From Persephonella sp. (lineage in GTDB: Bacteria > Aquificota > Aquificia > Aquificales > Hydrogenothermaceae), in contig JALVKE010000081.1 of assembly GCA_027028005.1 (NCBI GenBank), positions 1-40,529 on the forward strand: a stretch of DNA of 40,529 bases, read 5' to 3'. The position numbers and the translations under genes were made by a program. Below, piece after piece: positions 23,688 to 31,615 of the stretch. Below the pieces are notes generated by a model. It was not told the origin of the DNA, did no database searches, and was given only the letters and a program-made list of their open reading frames with translations. Positions within the stretch are counted from its first letter, which is position 1, and each line of letters begins with the position of its first letter.

Positions 23688-25112
23688 ATGAGAAGAACAA
23701 AGATTGTAGCTACAATTGGACCATCCACTTCCTCTGAAGAAATGATTGAAAAACTTATAAAAGCAGGAGTAAATGTTTTTAGATTTAACTTTTCCCATGG
23801 AGATTATGAAACTCACAAGGAAAACTTAAAAAAAGTAAGAAAAATTTCAGAAAAGTTAAAAAAGGTTATTGCTGTTTTACAGGATTTATCAGGACCAAAA
23901 ATTAGAGTTGGAGACGTTGAAAAACCATTTTATGTTCATTATGGAGATGTCATAGAAATTGTTAAAGATAATATAAAAGGGAATAAACATAGAATATCAA
24001 TAAACTATCCAGAGATAATAGATCAGTTAAAAGTAGGAGACAAACTCTACATTGCTGATGGAACAATAAGATTAGAAGTAATAGAAAAGAAAAAAGATAG
24101 AGTATTAGCTAAGGTTCTTGTAGGGGGATTAATCTCATCTAGAAAAGGAGTAAATTTTCCAAATGTAGATCTTAATATTCCATCTATAACTGAAAAAGAT
24201 AAAAAAGATATAGAGTTTGGGGTAAGAGAAAGTTTTGATATGATAGCTTTATCCTTTGTTAAGAACGCTTCTGATGTAAAAGAGGCAAAAGAACTTATAA
24301 AAAAAGCAGGAGGAGATCAACCTGTATTTGCAAAAATAGAAAAACATGAAGCAGTAGATCATATAGATGAAATAATAGAAGAAGCTGATGGGATTATGGT
24401 TGCAAGGGGAGATCTTGGTGTAGAGATTGAGGTAGAAAAAGTTCCTATAATTCAAAAAAAGATTATAAAGAAATGTAATAAAGCTGGAAAACCCGTTATA
24501 ACTGCAACACAGATGCTTTTATCAATGGTTTCATCTCCTGTACCAACGAGAGCAGAGGTTTCAGATATTGCAAATGCTGTTTTAGATGGAACAGATGCAA
24601 CTATGCTTTCAGATGAAACAACAGTGGGAAAATACCCTGTTGAAGCTGTAAAGGTTATGGATAAAACAATAAAAGAGGCAGAGAAGATATATCCCTATTA
24701 TAAGGATTATGGACAAAAAGAGAAAACAGCTACATCTGCCATTGCAGAAGCTGCCGTTAATCTATCAGAAAATATAGATGCAAAGGCTATTGCTGCATTT
24801 ACAAAATCTGGAAGAACAGCGAGGAATGTATCAAAATACCGTCCTAAATGTGAAATTCTTGCCATAACTCATGATGATAAAACCTTAAGGCGACTTTCAA
24901 TTGTCTGGGGTGTAAATCCATATCTAGTTATAGAGAGTAATGAAAACACAGATATAATGCTAAAAGAGTTTGTTGAGTATGCATATAAGCATGACTTTAA
25001 ACTTGAAGATATTCTTATTACATTAGTTGGTTTTGTAGGAGGGTTAACAGGTTCAACATCAATAATTAGAATTATAAGAAAAGAGGATTTAAAGCAGTTT
25101 GGTATTATATAG
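23688..25112 (+). CDS. pyk: Pyruvate kinase
   Basis: 474 aa, the normal bacterial length. It makes pyruvate and ATP from phosphoenolpyruvate. Visible signatures are RRTKIVATIGPSTSS at the start, FNFSHGDYETH, LQDLSGPKIRVG, the active-site IFAKIEKHEAVDHIDEI-like segment with VFAKIEKHEA, MVARGDLGVE and PVITATQMLLSM. The C-terminal regulatory domain includes AIAAFTKSGRTARN. The ATG at 23688 has AGAGG 5 nt upstream; an in-frame upstream start 29 codons earlier would add a non-homologous tail. Divergent from the fur operon. Confidence 0.96.
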   Translation: MRRTKIVATIGPSTSSEEMIEKLIKAGVNVFRFNFSHGDYETHKENLKKVRKISEKLKKVIAVLQDLSGPKIRVGDVEKPFYVHYGDVIEIVKDNIKGNKHRISINYPEIIDQLKVGDKLYIADGTIRLEVIEKKKDRVLAKVLVGGLISSRKGVNFPNVDLNIPSITEKDKKDIEFGVRESFDMIALSFVKNASDVKEAKELIKKAGGDQPVFAKIEKHEAVDHIDEIIEEADGIMVARGDLGVEIEVEKVPIIQKKIIKKCNKAGKPVITATQMLLSMVSSPVPTRAEVSDIANAVLDGTDATMLSDETTVGKYPVEAVKVMDKTIKEAEKIYPYYKDYGQKEKTATSAIAEAAVNLSENIDAKAIAAFTKSGRTARNVSKYRPKCEILAITHDDKTLRRLSIVWGVNPYLVIESNENTDIMLKEFVEYAYKHDFKLEDILITLVGFVGGLTGSTSIIRIIRKEDLKQFGII

Positions 25113-25134
25113 AGGAAGCAAAGGAGGGATGAGT

Positions 25135-25713
25135 GTGAAGAAAATTTTCCTTTTTTTTATCTTTATTGCCCCAATGCTATTTTTAAGTTGTTTAGGTGGA
25201 GATGGAGATGATACAGATGTATCCTTTGGAATTCCAAATCCACCACTCCCAAACTGTGAATACTGTATTCCTCAGGGAGCTTTGTTTACCTGTGAAGAAA
25301 TTAAAGATGCTCTTAATCGTATAAAACAGATAAGAGCTGAAGTTGGGCTACCACCTTTGGAGTGGGATTGTCAGTTAGCTGAAGCTGCTCAAAGATGGGC
25401 TGAGTATCTAGCTGAACACGGACTTTTTGAACACGAACCAAACTCTCCTTATGGGGAAAACCTTTATATGGTTTATGGTTCTATACCAACATTGGTAGAA
25501 GCTATTGAAGATTGGTATGAAGAAAAGAAGAACTTTAAACTAGGTGCTGATTGGTGTAAAAACTTTCAAGAAGTTGGACACTACACACAACTTGTATGGA
25601 AAGATACAACAAAAATAGGTTGTGGAATGGCTAAATATAAAGGAAAAAATGCTTATGTAATTGTATGTAAATTCTACCCGCCAGGAAATATATGTAATGA
25701 GCTACCTTTCTAG
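25135..25713 (+). CDS. CAP/SCP-domain lipoprotein
   Basis: 192 aa. The signal sequence KKIFLFFIFIAPMLFLSC ends in a lipobox, so the protein should be lipid-anchored outside the cytoplasm. The CAP domain follows, with two matched Cys-rich segments: the AQRWAEYLAEHGLFEHEP region, the central GENLYMVYG and the HYTQLVWKDTTKIGCGMAKY signature, ending NAYVIVCKFYPPGNI. CAP proteins act in envelope integrity or binding of small molecules; function here is unknown. The start is GTG at 25135: AGGAGG stands 7 nt upstream, while the ATG at 25129 would leave almost no spacer. Confidence 0.86.
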   Translation: MKKIFLFFIFIAPMLFLSCLGGDGDDTDVSFGIPNPPLPNCEYCIPQGALFTCEEIKDALNRIKQIRAEVGLPPLEWDCQLAEAAQRWAEYLAEHGLFEHEPNSPYGENLYMVYGSIPTLVEAIEDWYEEKKNFKLGADWCKNFQEVGHYTQLVWKDTTKIGCGMAKYKGKNAYVIVCKFYPPGNICNELPF

Positions 25714-25739
25714 GGGTTAAGCCCCTACTTTTTCTTCTC
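25711..25739. terminator. Bidirectional terminator between the CAP gene and the RluB-like gene
   Basis: TAGGGG and CCCCTA form a stem around a 5-nt loop. The stop codon of each convergent gene lies in one arm. On the plus strand it is followed by CTTTTTCTTCTC, on the minus strand by a shorter AT-rich run. It should end transcription from both sides. Confidence 0.72.
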
Positions 25740-26453
25740 TTTTGGAATTGGAAGTAGTTTTTTATCCACCTTTTCCCACTGTCCCGGTTTCAAATCCCCT
25801 AGCTTTACCCTACCTATATCTGTTCTGATTAATCTTGTTACTGGGTGACCAAAAGCTTTCATAAATCTTCTAATAACTCTCTTTTGACCACTATGTATAG
25901 TTATCTCTAGTAGAGTACTGTTTTTCTTTTTCTTTAGTATCTTTATATCATCAGGTTTTAAAAATCCATCCTCTAGGCGGATACCTTTTTTCATTTTGTT
26001 AAACTTCTCTAGATTAACTCTGCCTTTCACCTCAACAACGTATGTTTTCTTTACCTTATTTTTAGGATGCATTATAAGATTTGCTGTATCCCCATCATTC
26101 GTTAAAAGTAAAAGTCCTTCACTTTCATAGTCAAGTCTTCCTACAGGAAATACCTTTTCCTTTATGCCTACTTCTTTAAACAAGTCTGTAAGGGTTTTTC
26201 TTCCAAATTTATCTTTTCCAAGTTGTGTTAAATATCCCCTTGGTTTATAAAGCTTTATATAAGTCTTTTTATCTTTTTGTTTTAAAATCTTTCCTTCAAC
26301 TTCAACTGTATCTTTCTCAGGATTTATCTTTAACCCAAGTTCTTTTACTACTTTCCCGTTTACTTTAACCTTTCCTCTTTCTATTAGCTCATCAGCTTTC
26401 CTACGGGAGCAGTAGCCAGTTGAGGATATAAATTTATTTAATCTAACTTCCAT
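25725..26453 (-). CDS. RluB/RsuA-family pseudouridine synthase
   Basis: 242 aa. An N-terminal S4 RNA-binding domain (LNKFISSTGYCSRRKADELI) precedes the synthase domain. The catalytic Asp is in VGRLDYESEGLLLLTNDG, followed by VIRRFMKAFGHPVTRLIRTDIG, the signature end of the family. The length and the GYLTQLGKDKFGRKTL segment favour RluB (23S rRNA pseudouridine 2605) over RsuA, but this is not certain. Convergent with the CAP gene across a shared terminator. The promoter side is 70 bp from the YjbQ gene. Confidence 0.9.
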   Translation of the reverse strand: MEVRLNKFISSTGYCSRRKADELIERGKVKVNGKVVKELGLKINPEKDTVEVEGKILKQKDKKTYIKLYKPRGYLTQLGKDKFGRKTLTDLFKEVGIKEKVFPVGRLDYESEGLLLLTNDGDTANLIMHPKNKVKKTYVVEVKGRVNLEKFNKMKKGIRLEDGFLKPDDIKILKKKKNSTLLEITIHSGQKRVIRRFMKAFGHPVTRLIRTDIGRVKLGDLKPGQWEKVDKKLLPIPKEKKK

Positions 26454-26522
26454 AACGCCTCTTTGAAATGTTTTTTGATAAGGGAAAGAATATACTAAAG
26501 GGGTAAATTTTCAAGGGACAGC

Positions 26523-26963
26523 TTATGCTATCCCTAATACCTTAACTATAACCCTTTTAGGTCTTTGACCATCGTACTCAGCATAAAAGATCTCCTGCCA
26601 AGGACCTAAATCTAAATCTCCATTTGTGACAGGAACTATAACCTGAAGATGTGTCAAGAGATTTTTTAAATGTGCATCTGCATTATCTTCACCAGTGAGA
26701 TGATGTTTGTAATCCTTTCTAAAAGGAGCTAGTTTCTCAAGCCACTCCCATATATCTTCATGCAACCCTTCCTCATCATCCTGTATAAAAACAGATGCTG
26801 TTAGATGCATAGCAGAAACAAGGCATAATCCATCTTTTATTCCTGAAGCTCTAACAATCTCTTTAACTTTATCTGTTATTCTTATTAACTCTCTTCTATG
26901 TTTTGTGTTAAAGAGTAGATACTCTGTATATGCTTTTGCAGAACCTTCAAAAGATATAGGCAT
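26523..26963 (-). CDS. YjbQ (UPF0047) family protein
   Basis: 146 aa. The conserved family signatures are present: [34 protein letters not shown], and the C-terminal [21 protein letters not shown]. Members show weak thiamin phosphate synthase activity, but the physiological role is not settled. The ATG at 26963 is used because GGAGG sits 5 nt upstream, within the last codons of the protoglobin gene; the in-frame upstream start has no such site. One base separates the two genes, so they are translationally coupled. Confidence 0.9.
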   Translation of the reverse strand: MPISFEGSAKAYTEYLLFNTKHRRELIRITDKVKEIVRASGIKDGLCLVSAMHLTASVFIQDDEEGLHEDIWEWLEKLAPFRKDYKHHLTGEDNADAHLKNLLTHLQVIVPVTNGDLDLGPWQEIFYAEYDGQRPKRVIVKVLGIA

Positions 26964-26964
26964 C

Positions 26965-27552
26965 TTAGCCTCCCTTTGCTCTAAACTCATCTATCATCTT
27001 TTGAGATTCTAACTTAGCCATTCTTTCAATAACTGCCTCTTTTATACCAGTCATTCTCACTATTGCTTCAATATACTGGAGGAAGTATCCTTCCATAATA
27101 ACTCCAGCTATTGTATCTGTTATCTTTTTAAAAGCTGTATATATTTCTTTAGCTTCCTCAGGAGAAAAATTCTCAAAACATTTTTGAGCTATAAAATTTT
27201 GAACTCTAGCCATCATTCCGTGCATAAAAGCATTATCTACCCCTCTTGCTATATGAACAAGACCTACAAACCACTGATGCTCCCAGAAAGATAGATCTTT
27301 TTTACCTTCTAAAAGTCCTAAATACCACTCTTCAAGTGTTTTTTCTACTTTTGGTCTCTCTCCATCATGAAAGATCTTTTTTGTAGGTTCATATGAAAAC
27401 AAAGTGTCATAAAAGTCTTTAACAACTTCGTCTTTCCATTGAGATAAAGTATCTTTATGTTTAGATAATATTTCATAATCTTTATCGTTTAAACCTGTTA
27501 AAACCTCATAATGTTTTAAAATCTCTTCTAATTTTTGATTAACATCAGCCAT
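26965..27552 (-). CDS. Single-domain protoglobin
   Basis: 195 aa globin-fold protein of the protoglobin / globin-coupled-sensor type. The probable proximal haem His is His100 in [14 protein letters not shown]; the N-terminal [17 protein letters not shown] and the [12 protein letters not shown] segment fit protoglobins. There is no output domain (no methyl-accepting or GGDEF segment), so it is a stand-alone haem protein, able in principle to bind O2, NO or CO. A strong GGAGG precedes the ATG. It leads a two-gene operon with YjbQ. Confidence 0.85.
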   Translation of the reverse strand: MADVNQKLEEILKHYEVLTGLNDKDYEILSKHKDTLSQWKDEVVKDFYDTLFSYEPTKKIFHDGERPKVEKTLEEWYLGLLEGKKDLSFWEHQWFVGLVHIARGVDNAFMHGMMARVQNFIAQKCFENFSPEEAKEIYTAFKKITDTIAGVIMEGYFLQYIEAIVRMTGIKEAVIERMAKLESQKMIDEFRAKGG

Positions 27553-27696
27553 AGATTCACCTCCAAAGATGAAATGTAAATTACGTCCGGTTTTATTTTT
27601 ATTTTTCTTTTTCGGTCTTAAATATCATAAATGTAAAATTTGCTAACATCAAATTTTTGTATAATATTTCGTTACATTAAATAAAAAGGTGAGAAA

Positions 27697-28464
27697 ATGA
27701 TTGTTATATTTGATGTTGACGGTGTTTTAATAGATGTATCAAAATCCTACCACTACTCTATAGTAGATACTGTTAACTTCTTTTCTGGAAAAAATATTAG
27801 CAAAGAACCGTTACTTGATATAAAGTTCTCTTTTAATATAAACAATGACTGGGATGCCTCTATAGCGGGAATCATATATTCAAAACTAGGATTACCTCTT
27901 GAAGAGTTTAAAAGGATTTTTAAACCATACAGCAGTTCTTTGGAAAAGATGTATCAGTTTGCAGAAAAAAATAATATACCATTACCTGAGTATAAAAACT
28001 TAGTTGATTATTTTGAAGAAAGATATCAGGAACATAGAAAAAAAGAAGAACTTATATTTCCCCATGATGTGCTTGAAAGAGTTTATAAAAAAGCTGATAT
28101 ACTAGGGGTTATAACAGGAAGACCTTTTTCTGATCTTGATTACTCTTTTAAACACTTTGATTTATATAAATACTTTGATTACATAATAACAGAGGATGAT
28201 ATACCAAATCCTGAACTTAGAAAGCCCTCTTCATATCCCTTAAAACTGTTTTTTGAAAAGGTTTCTTATGAAGAGCCAGTTTTTTACATTGGAGATACAA
28301 ATGCAGATCTTCAGATGATAAATTCGTTTAATAAAGAAGAGAATAAAAACGTGAATTTTATTTTAAAGGAAACACCTCATAACAAGGATATAAATGCGGA
28401 TATAAAAATAAAAGAGGCTGATGAAATATGCGAGGTATTAAATAGTTATGATTATAGCCATTGA
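27697..28464 (+). CDS. HAD superfamily hydrolase
   Basis: 255 aa. HAD motif I is FDVDGVLIDVSKSYHYSI near the N-terminus (nucleophile Asp), motif II lies in GVITGRPFSDL, and motif III/IV in PVFYIGDTNADLQMI. The DGVLIDVSxSY start matches the HAD-IA group also found fused to histidine-biosynthesis enzymes, though no his genes are near. It probably dephosphorylates a small molecule. TATAAT at 27660-27665 may be its -10 box; GGTGAG is the ribosome-binding site. It overlaps cmk by 17 nt. Confidence 0.86.
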   Translation: MIVIFDVDGVLIDVSKSYHYSIVDTVNFFSGKNISKEPLLDIKFSFNINNDWDASIAGIIYSKLGLPLEEFKRIFKPYSSSLEKMYQFAEKNNIPLPEYKNLVDYFEERYQEHRKKEELIFPHDVLERVYKKADILGVITGRPFSDLDYSFKHFDLYKYFDYIITEDDIPNPELRKPSSYPLKLFFEKVSYEEPVFYIGDTNADLQMINSFNKEENKNVNFILKETPHNKDINADIKIKEADEICEVLNSYDYSH

Positions 28465-29116
28465 TGGACCTGCTGGTTCTGGAAAAAGTACAATAGCAAA
28501 ATTGCTAGCAAAAGAACTTGGTTTTACATATATAGATACAGGAGCTATGTACAGAGCTGTAGCTTTAAAGATAAAACGTTTAGGAATAGATCCAGATAAT
28601 AAAGAATCTGTAATAAATGTGTTAAAAAAAACAGATATAAAACTAAAAACAAATAAGGAAGTTAAAGTATTTTTAGACGGAGAGGATGTTTCATCTTTGA
28701 TTAGAACAGAGGAGATTGGAAAAATAGCATCAAAAATAGCAAGATATCCAGAGGTAAGGAAAATACTGGTAAAAATGCAGAGAAAGATAGGAGAAGAAGC
28801 AAAAAATGCAGTTATAGAGGGAAGGGATACAGGCACAGTTATATTTCCTGATGCTGACATAAAGATCTTTATGACAGCAAAACCTGAAGTAAGAGCAGAA
28901 AGAAGATACAAAGAGTTAAAAGAGAAAGGATTAAATGTATCCTATGAGGAGATTTTAAAAGAAATTATAGAGAGGGATAAGCTCGATACTACAAGAAAAG
29001 ATAGTCCTCTTAAACCCGCTGCTGATGCTATTATATTAGACACAACGGATAAATCATTGAAAGATGTTTTTCTAGAAATACTATCCATAGTAAAAAGTAG
29101 ATTAAAAACATCTTGA
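28448..29116 (+). CDS. cmk: Cytidylate kinase
   Basis: 222 aa. CMP/dCMP kinase: the P-loop AIDGPAGSGKSTIAKLLA, then YIDTGAMYRAVAL, the R-R-x-x (RTEEIGKIASKIARYPEVR) region and the mobile loop with IEGRDTGTVIFPDADIKIFMTA and RAERRYKEL. The conserved order and the length leave little doubt. ATG start; 17 nt overlap with the upstream HAD gene suggests joint translation. A tRNA-Leu starts 40 bp after it. Confidence 0.95.
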   Translation: MIIAIDGPAGSGKSTIAKLLAKELGFTYIDTGAMYRAVALKIKRLGIDPDNKESVINVLKKTDIKLKTNKEVKVFLDGEDVSSLIRTEEIGKIASKIARYPEVRKILVKMQRKIGEEAKNAVIEGRDTGTVIFPDADIKIFMTAKPEVRAERRYKELKEKGLNVSYEEILKEIIERDKLDTTRKDSPLKPAADAIILDTTDKSLKDVFLEILSIVKSRLKTS

Positions 29117-29141
29117 AAAATTTTTAAAATGAATATAAAAT
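29113..29141 (+). promoter_or_regulatory. Promoter of tRNA-Leu
   Basis: TTGAAA at 29113-29118, a 17-bp spacer and TAAAAT at 29136-29141, so the -35 overlaps the stop codon of cmk. The following 12 bases ATTTATCCGTTT (29142-29153) are identical to those after the -10 box of the tRNA-Lys cluster. Confidence 0.68.
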
Positions 29142-29156
29142 ATTTATCCGTTTAAT

Positions 29157-29243
29157 GCGAGAGTGGCGGAACTGGCAGACGCGAGGGACTTAAAATCCCT
29201 TGGCCGCAAGGCCGTGGGGGTTCGATTCCCCCCTCTCGCACCA
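29157..29243 (+). tRNA. tRNA-Leu (anticodon TAA)
   Basis: 87 nt, the longer class II form. Acceptor stem GCGAGAG/CTCTCGC, anticodon stem AGGGA/TCCCT with loop CTTAAAA (anticodon TAA at 29191-29193), a long variable arm, T-loop TTCGATT, discriminator A and encoded CCA. Confidence 0.97.
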
Positions 29244-29400
29244 CTTATTTAAGTAATTCACAAAATTGTTTAATCATCACAAACTATTATTCTTTTAACA
29301 GACACTAATAAAGACAATATAAAGTTTAATTATTCCATTTTTGAAAAAACACATATCGCATCAAGAATAGATAATAAAAAATAGCTTTATTTACAGGTAA

Positions 29401-29580
29401 GCTCCGAGAAAACCTATAATCTTAAATATAATTTTCTCTAATCAGAGCCCTACCTTTGGGGAGAAGTATTGCCTATACTCTGCACCTTTTTAGGCAAGCT
29501 CAATCTAAAAAGGATTGTTGAGTAAGAGTTATCCCACGAGAGAGCAGGAAGCCATACATTCAAATGTTAGGAAGATGTCC
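29401..29580 (+). ncRNA. Structured non-coding region with IS200/IS605-like right-end hairpin
   Basis: About 180 nt of the 434-bp gap between tRNA-Leu and lpxB is rich in helices. GCTC-C-GAGAAAA (29401-29412) can pair with TTTTCTC...GAGC (29432-29448). CCTTTTTAG (29485-29493) pairs with CTAAAAAGG (29505-29513), and its loop holds CTCAA (29499-29503) that can pair with TTGAG (29518-29522): a classic H-type pseudoknot. It ends with GCAGGAAGCC, an imperfect hairpin (29552-29571) and AAGATGTCC. GGAAGCC-hairpin-GGAGGATGTC is the pattern I know from right ends / omega-RNAs of IS200/IS605 TnpB elements. A TATAAT at 29415-29420 could drive it. No tnpB remains. The rest of the gap (29244-29400, 29581-29677) shows nothing I can support. 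Confidence 0.38.
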
Positions 29581-29677
29581 CTTGAAGAAGAATTAGATAT
29601 TTTTAAGTCCTCTTTAAGAAGACATGTCGTGGAAAAGACAAGTACTTTAGATGTTTATTTTGGAAAACTTCTAAGTG

Positions 29678-30811
29678 TTACCTTAACATATCCCTGATGA
29701 TTTTTGAAGCTTTATCTAATGCACCAGTTTCCCCTAACTTTTCCTTTACTAGTTTTAGATCTTTTTTTGTTGTTTCATAAAGCTTTTTATCTTTTAGATA
29801 GTTTTTTGTCCATCTGTATATATTTTCAGGATTACAGTCTTTTTGTAGAAGCTCCTTTATTATCTCTCTGCCAGCAATAATGTTAGGAAGACCAAGATAG
29901 TCTATAGAAACAAGGAGTTTTCCTATAAAGAATGTTAGAGGGGATACTTTATAAACAAGAACAAAAGGGGTTTCAAAAAGAGCTGTTTCCAAAGTGGCTG
30001 TTCCAGAAGCAACAACCGCAAAATAGCTGTGTTTCATCACCTCATAAGAGGGATATGAAAATATTGATTTATCAACAATAGATATAGGAAGATTAAAAGA
30101 AGAAGCTATCTCTTTTACTTTTGAAGAAACATTTTCTGTTGTTGGTATAACAAAATGAACATCTTCCTCTTTTAATATTTTCCCTCCAGCCTCTAACATT
30201 ACTGGAAGGAGCGTTTTAACTTCACTTTCTCTGCTACCAGGAAGTAAACCTATAACCTTCTTTTCATCCTCTATTCCAATTTTTTCTCTAAAAGAATGTT
30301 CTGTTTCCTCAGTTTTTATAATATCAAGGAGAGGATGACCTATATACTCAAGTTTAAAATCTTTCCCTATGTAGTCTTTGTATATCTCTTTTTCAAAAGG
30401 CCATATAGAAAGGAGAAGATCTGTATTTTTTACTATTTTAGGAATTCTACCTTTTCCCCAAGCCCATACTTGCGGTGCAATAAAATAGACTGTTTTTATA
30501 CCTCTCTTCTTTGCCTCTTCTAAAAGTCTCAGATTAAATCCAGGAAAATCAACAACAACTAGCAGATCTACACCTTTATTAAGTTCTTCGACAGCTTTTT
30601 TAAACGTTTTTTTTATATGGAAATACTTTGGAATAGCTTCTGTTATCCCAACTACAGATATATTCTCAATGCTTTCAACAGTTTTACATCCAGCCTGCCG
30701 CATTTTTGGACCTGTAATTCCTATCCACTCAACATCTGGAATTCTCTTTATCAATTGAGATGCATAGTTATCTCCAGATATTTCTCCAACACTTATAAAT
30801 ATTCTCTTCAT
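29678..30811 (-). CDS. lpxB: Lipid-A-disaccharide synthase
   Basis: 377 aa glycosyltransferase that joins UDP-2,3-diacylglucosamine and 2,3-diacylglucosamine-1-phosphate to form the lipid A disaccharide at the inner membrane. Family motifs: ISVGEISGDNYASQLI at the start, GITGPKMRQAGCK, VDFPGFNLRLLEEAKKRG, FIAPQVWAWGKGRIPKI, EYIGHPLLD, GLLPGSRESEVKTLLP and VASGTATLETAL. All are in order, so the gene is functional. It lies 7 bp after pdxJ and probably shares its operon. The long gap downstream contains the structured non-coding region. Confidence 0.95.
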   Translation of the reverse strand: MKRIFISVGEISGDNYASQLIKRIPDVEWIGITGPKMRQAGCKTVESIENISVVGITEAIPKYFHIKKTFKKAVEELNKGVDLLVVVDFPGFNLRLLEEAKKRGIKTVYFIAPQVWAWGKGRIPKIVKNTDLLLSIWPFEKEIYKDYIGKDFKLEYIGHPLLDIIKTEETEHSFREKIGIEDEKKVIGLLPGSRESEVKTLLPVMLEAGGKILKEEDVHFVIPTTENVSSKVKEIASSFNLPISIVDKSIFSYPSYEVMKHSYFAVVASGTATLETALFETPFVLVYKVSPLTFFIGKLLVSIDYLGLPNIIAGREIIKELLQKDCNPENIYRWTKNYLKDKKLYETTKKDLKLVKEKLGETGALDKASKIIRDMLR

Positions 30812-30818
30812 AAGACCT

Positions 30819-31547
30819 TCAAACCTGTTTTCTTGCTTCTAAAATAAGCTTTTTCATTCTATAAACAGCTTCATGAAGACCCCAAAACACAGAATTTGCA
30901 ATAATTGAGTGTCCAATGTTTAACTCCTCTATCTCCTCAATAGCAGCTATAGGTTGAACATTTGTATATGTTAAGCCATGTCCTGCAAAAACAGATATAC
31001 CTTTCTCTCTTCCATACTTTGCAGCTTTTTTTATTCTCTCTAACTCTTTTTGAACATTACTTCCTGTAGCATTTGCATACTCTCCTGTATGAAGCTCTAC
31101 AGCATCTGCTCCAATTTCGATAGATGCATCTATCTGCTTTTCCACAGGATCAATAAATGTAGCAACCTTTATATCATTTTCCTTAAGTTCTCCTATAAGA
31201 GAGGTTAGATAAACTTTCATCTTTAAAACATCTAATCCCCCTTCCGTTGTTATCTCCTGTCTTTTCTCTGGAACAAGGGTAACTCTATCAGGTTTTACAT
31301 CTATTGCTATGAGTTTCATCTCCTCTGTTGGTGCCATTTCCATATTTAAAGGAATTCTCTTTATAGTACAACGAAGTCTAATCACGTCCTCATCCTGTAT
31401 ATGCCTTCTATCTTCTCTTAGATGAAATGTTATCTGATCTGCTCCGGCATCCTGAGCAATAAGAGCTCCTTTTACTGGATCAGGTTCATACGTTTTTCTA
31501 GCCTCTCTTATTGTTGCAATATGATCAATATTTACCCCTAACTTCAT
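30819..31547 (-). CDS. pdxJ: Pyridoxine 5'-phosphate synthase
   Basis: 242 aa TIM-barrel enzyme that condenses 3-amino-acetone phosphate and 1-deoxy-xylulose 5-phosphate to pyridoxine phosphate, the last step of the DXP-dependent vitamin B6 pathway. Visible motifs: [61 protein letters not shown], and [17 protein letters not shown] followed by [24 protein letters not shown] precedes the ATG. Divergent from the amidase gene across 68 bp. Confidence 0.96.
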   Translation of the reverse strand: MKLGVNIDHIATIREARKTYEPDPVKGALIAQDAGADQITFHLREDRRHIQDEDVIRLRCTIKRIPLNMEMAPTEEMKLIAIDVKPDRVTLVPEKRQEITTEGGLDVLKMKVYLTSLIGELKENDIKVATFIDPVEKQIDASIEIGADAVELHTGEYANATGSNVQKELERIKKAAKYGREKGISVFAGHGLTYTNVQPIAAIEEIEELNIGHSIIANSVFWGLHEAVYRMKKLILEARKQV

Positions 31548-31615
31548 CTTTTCTCCTTAAGTGCATTAAATTTTAGACGAAATAAATTGTACATTATACA
31601 TTCAGGTGAGGGAAA

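Noticed and set aside
29401-29580. 6S RNA, 4.5S RNA, tmRNA or RNase P RNA behind tRNA-Leu
   Set aside because: None of their conserved boxes is visible: no GGAAGGAAGCAGC SRP tetraloop region, no tmRNA tag or T-arm, no GAGGAAAGUCC RNase P core and no long 6S-like closing stem.
29515-29697. Short plus-strand reading frame (60 aa, TTG start) in the structured gap
   Set aside because: It has no ribosome-binding site, starts inside a helix-forming region, overlaps the lpxB end on the other strand and resembles no protein. I treat the DNA as structural RNA or remnant element.
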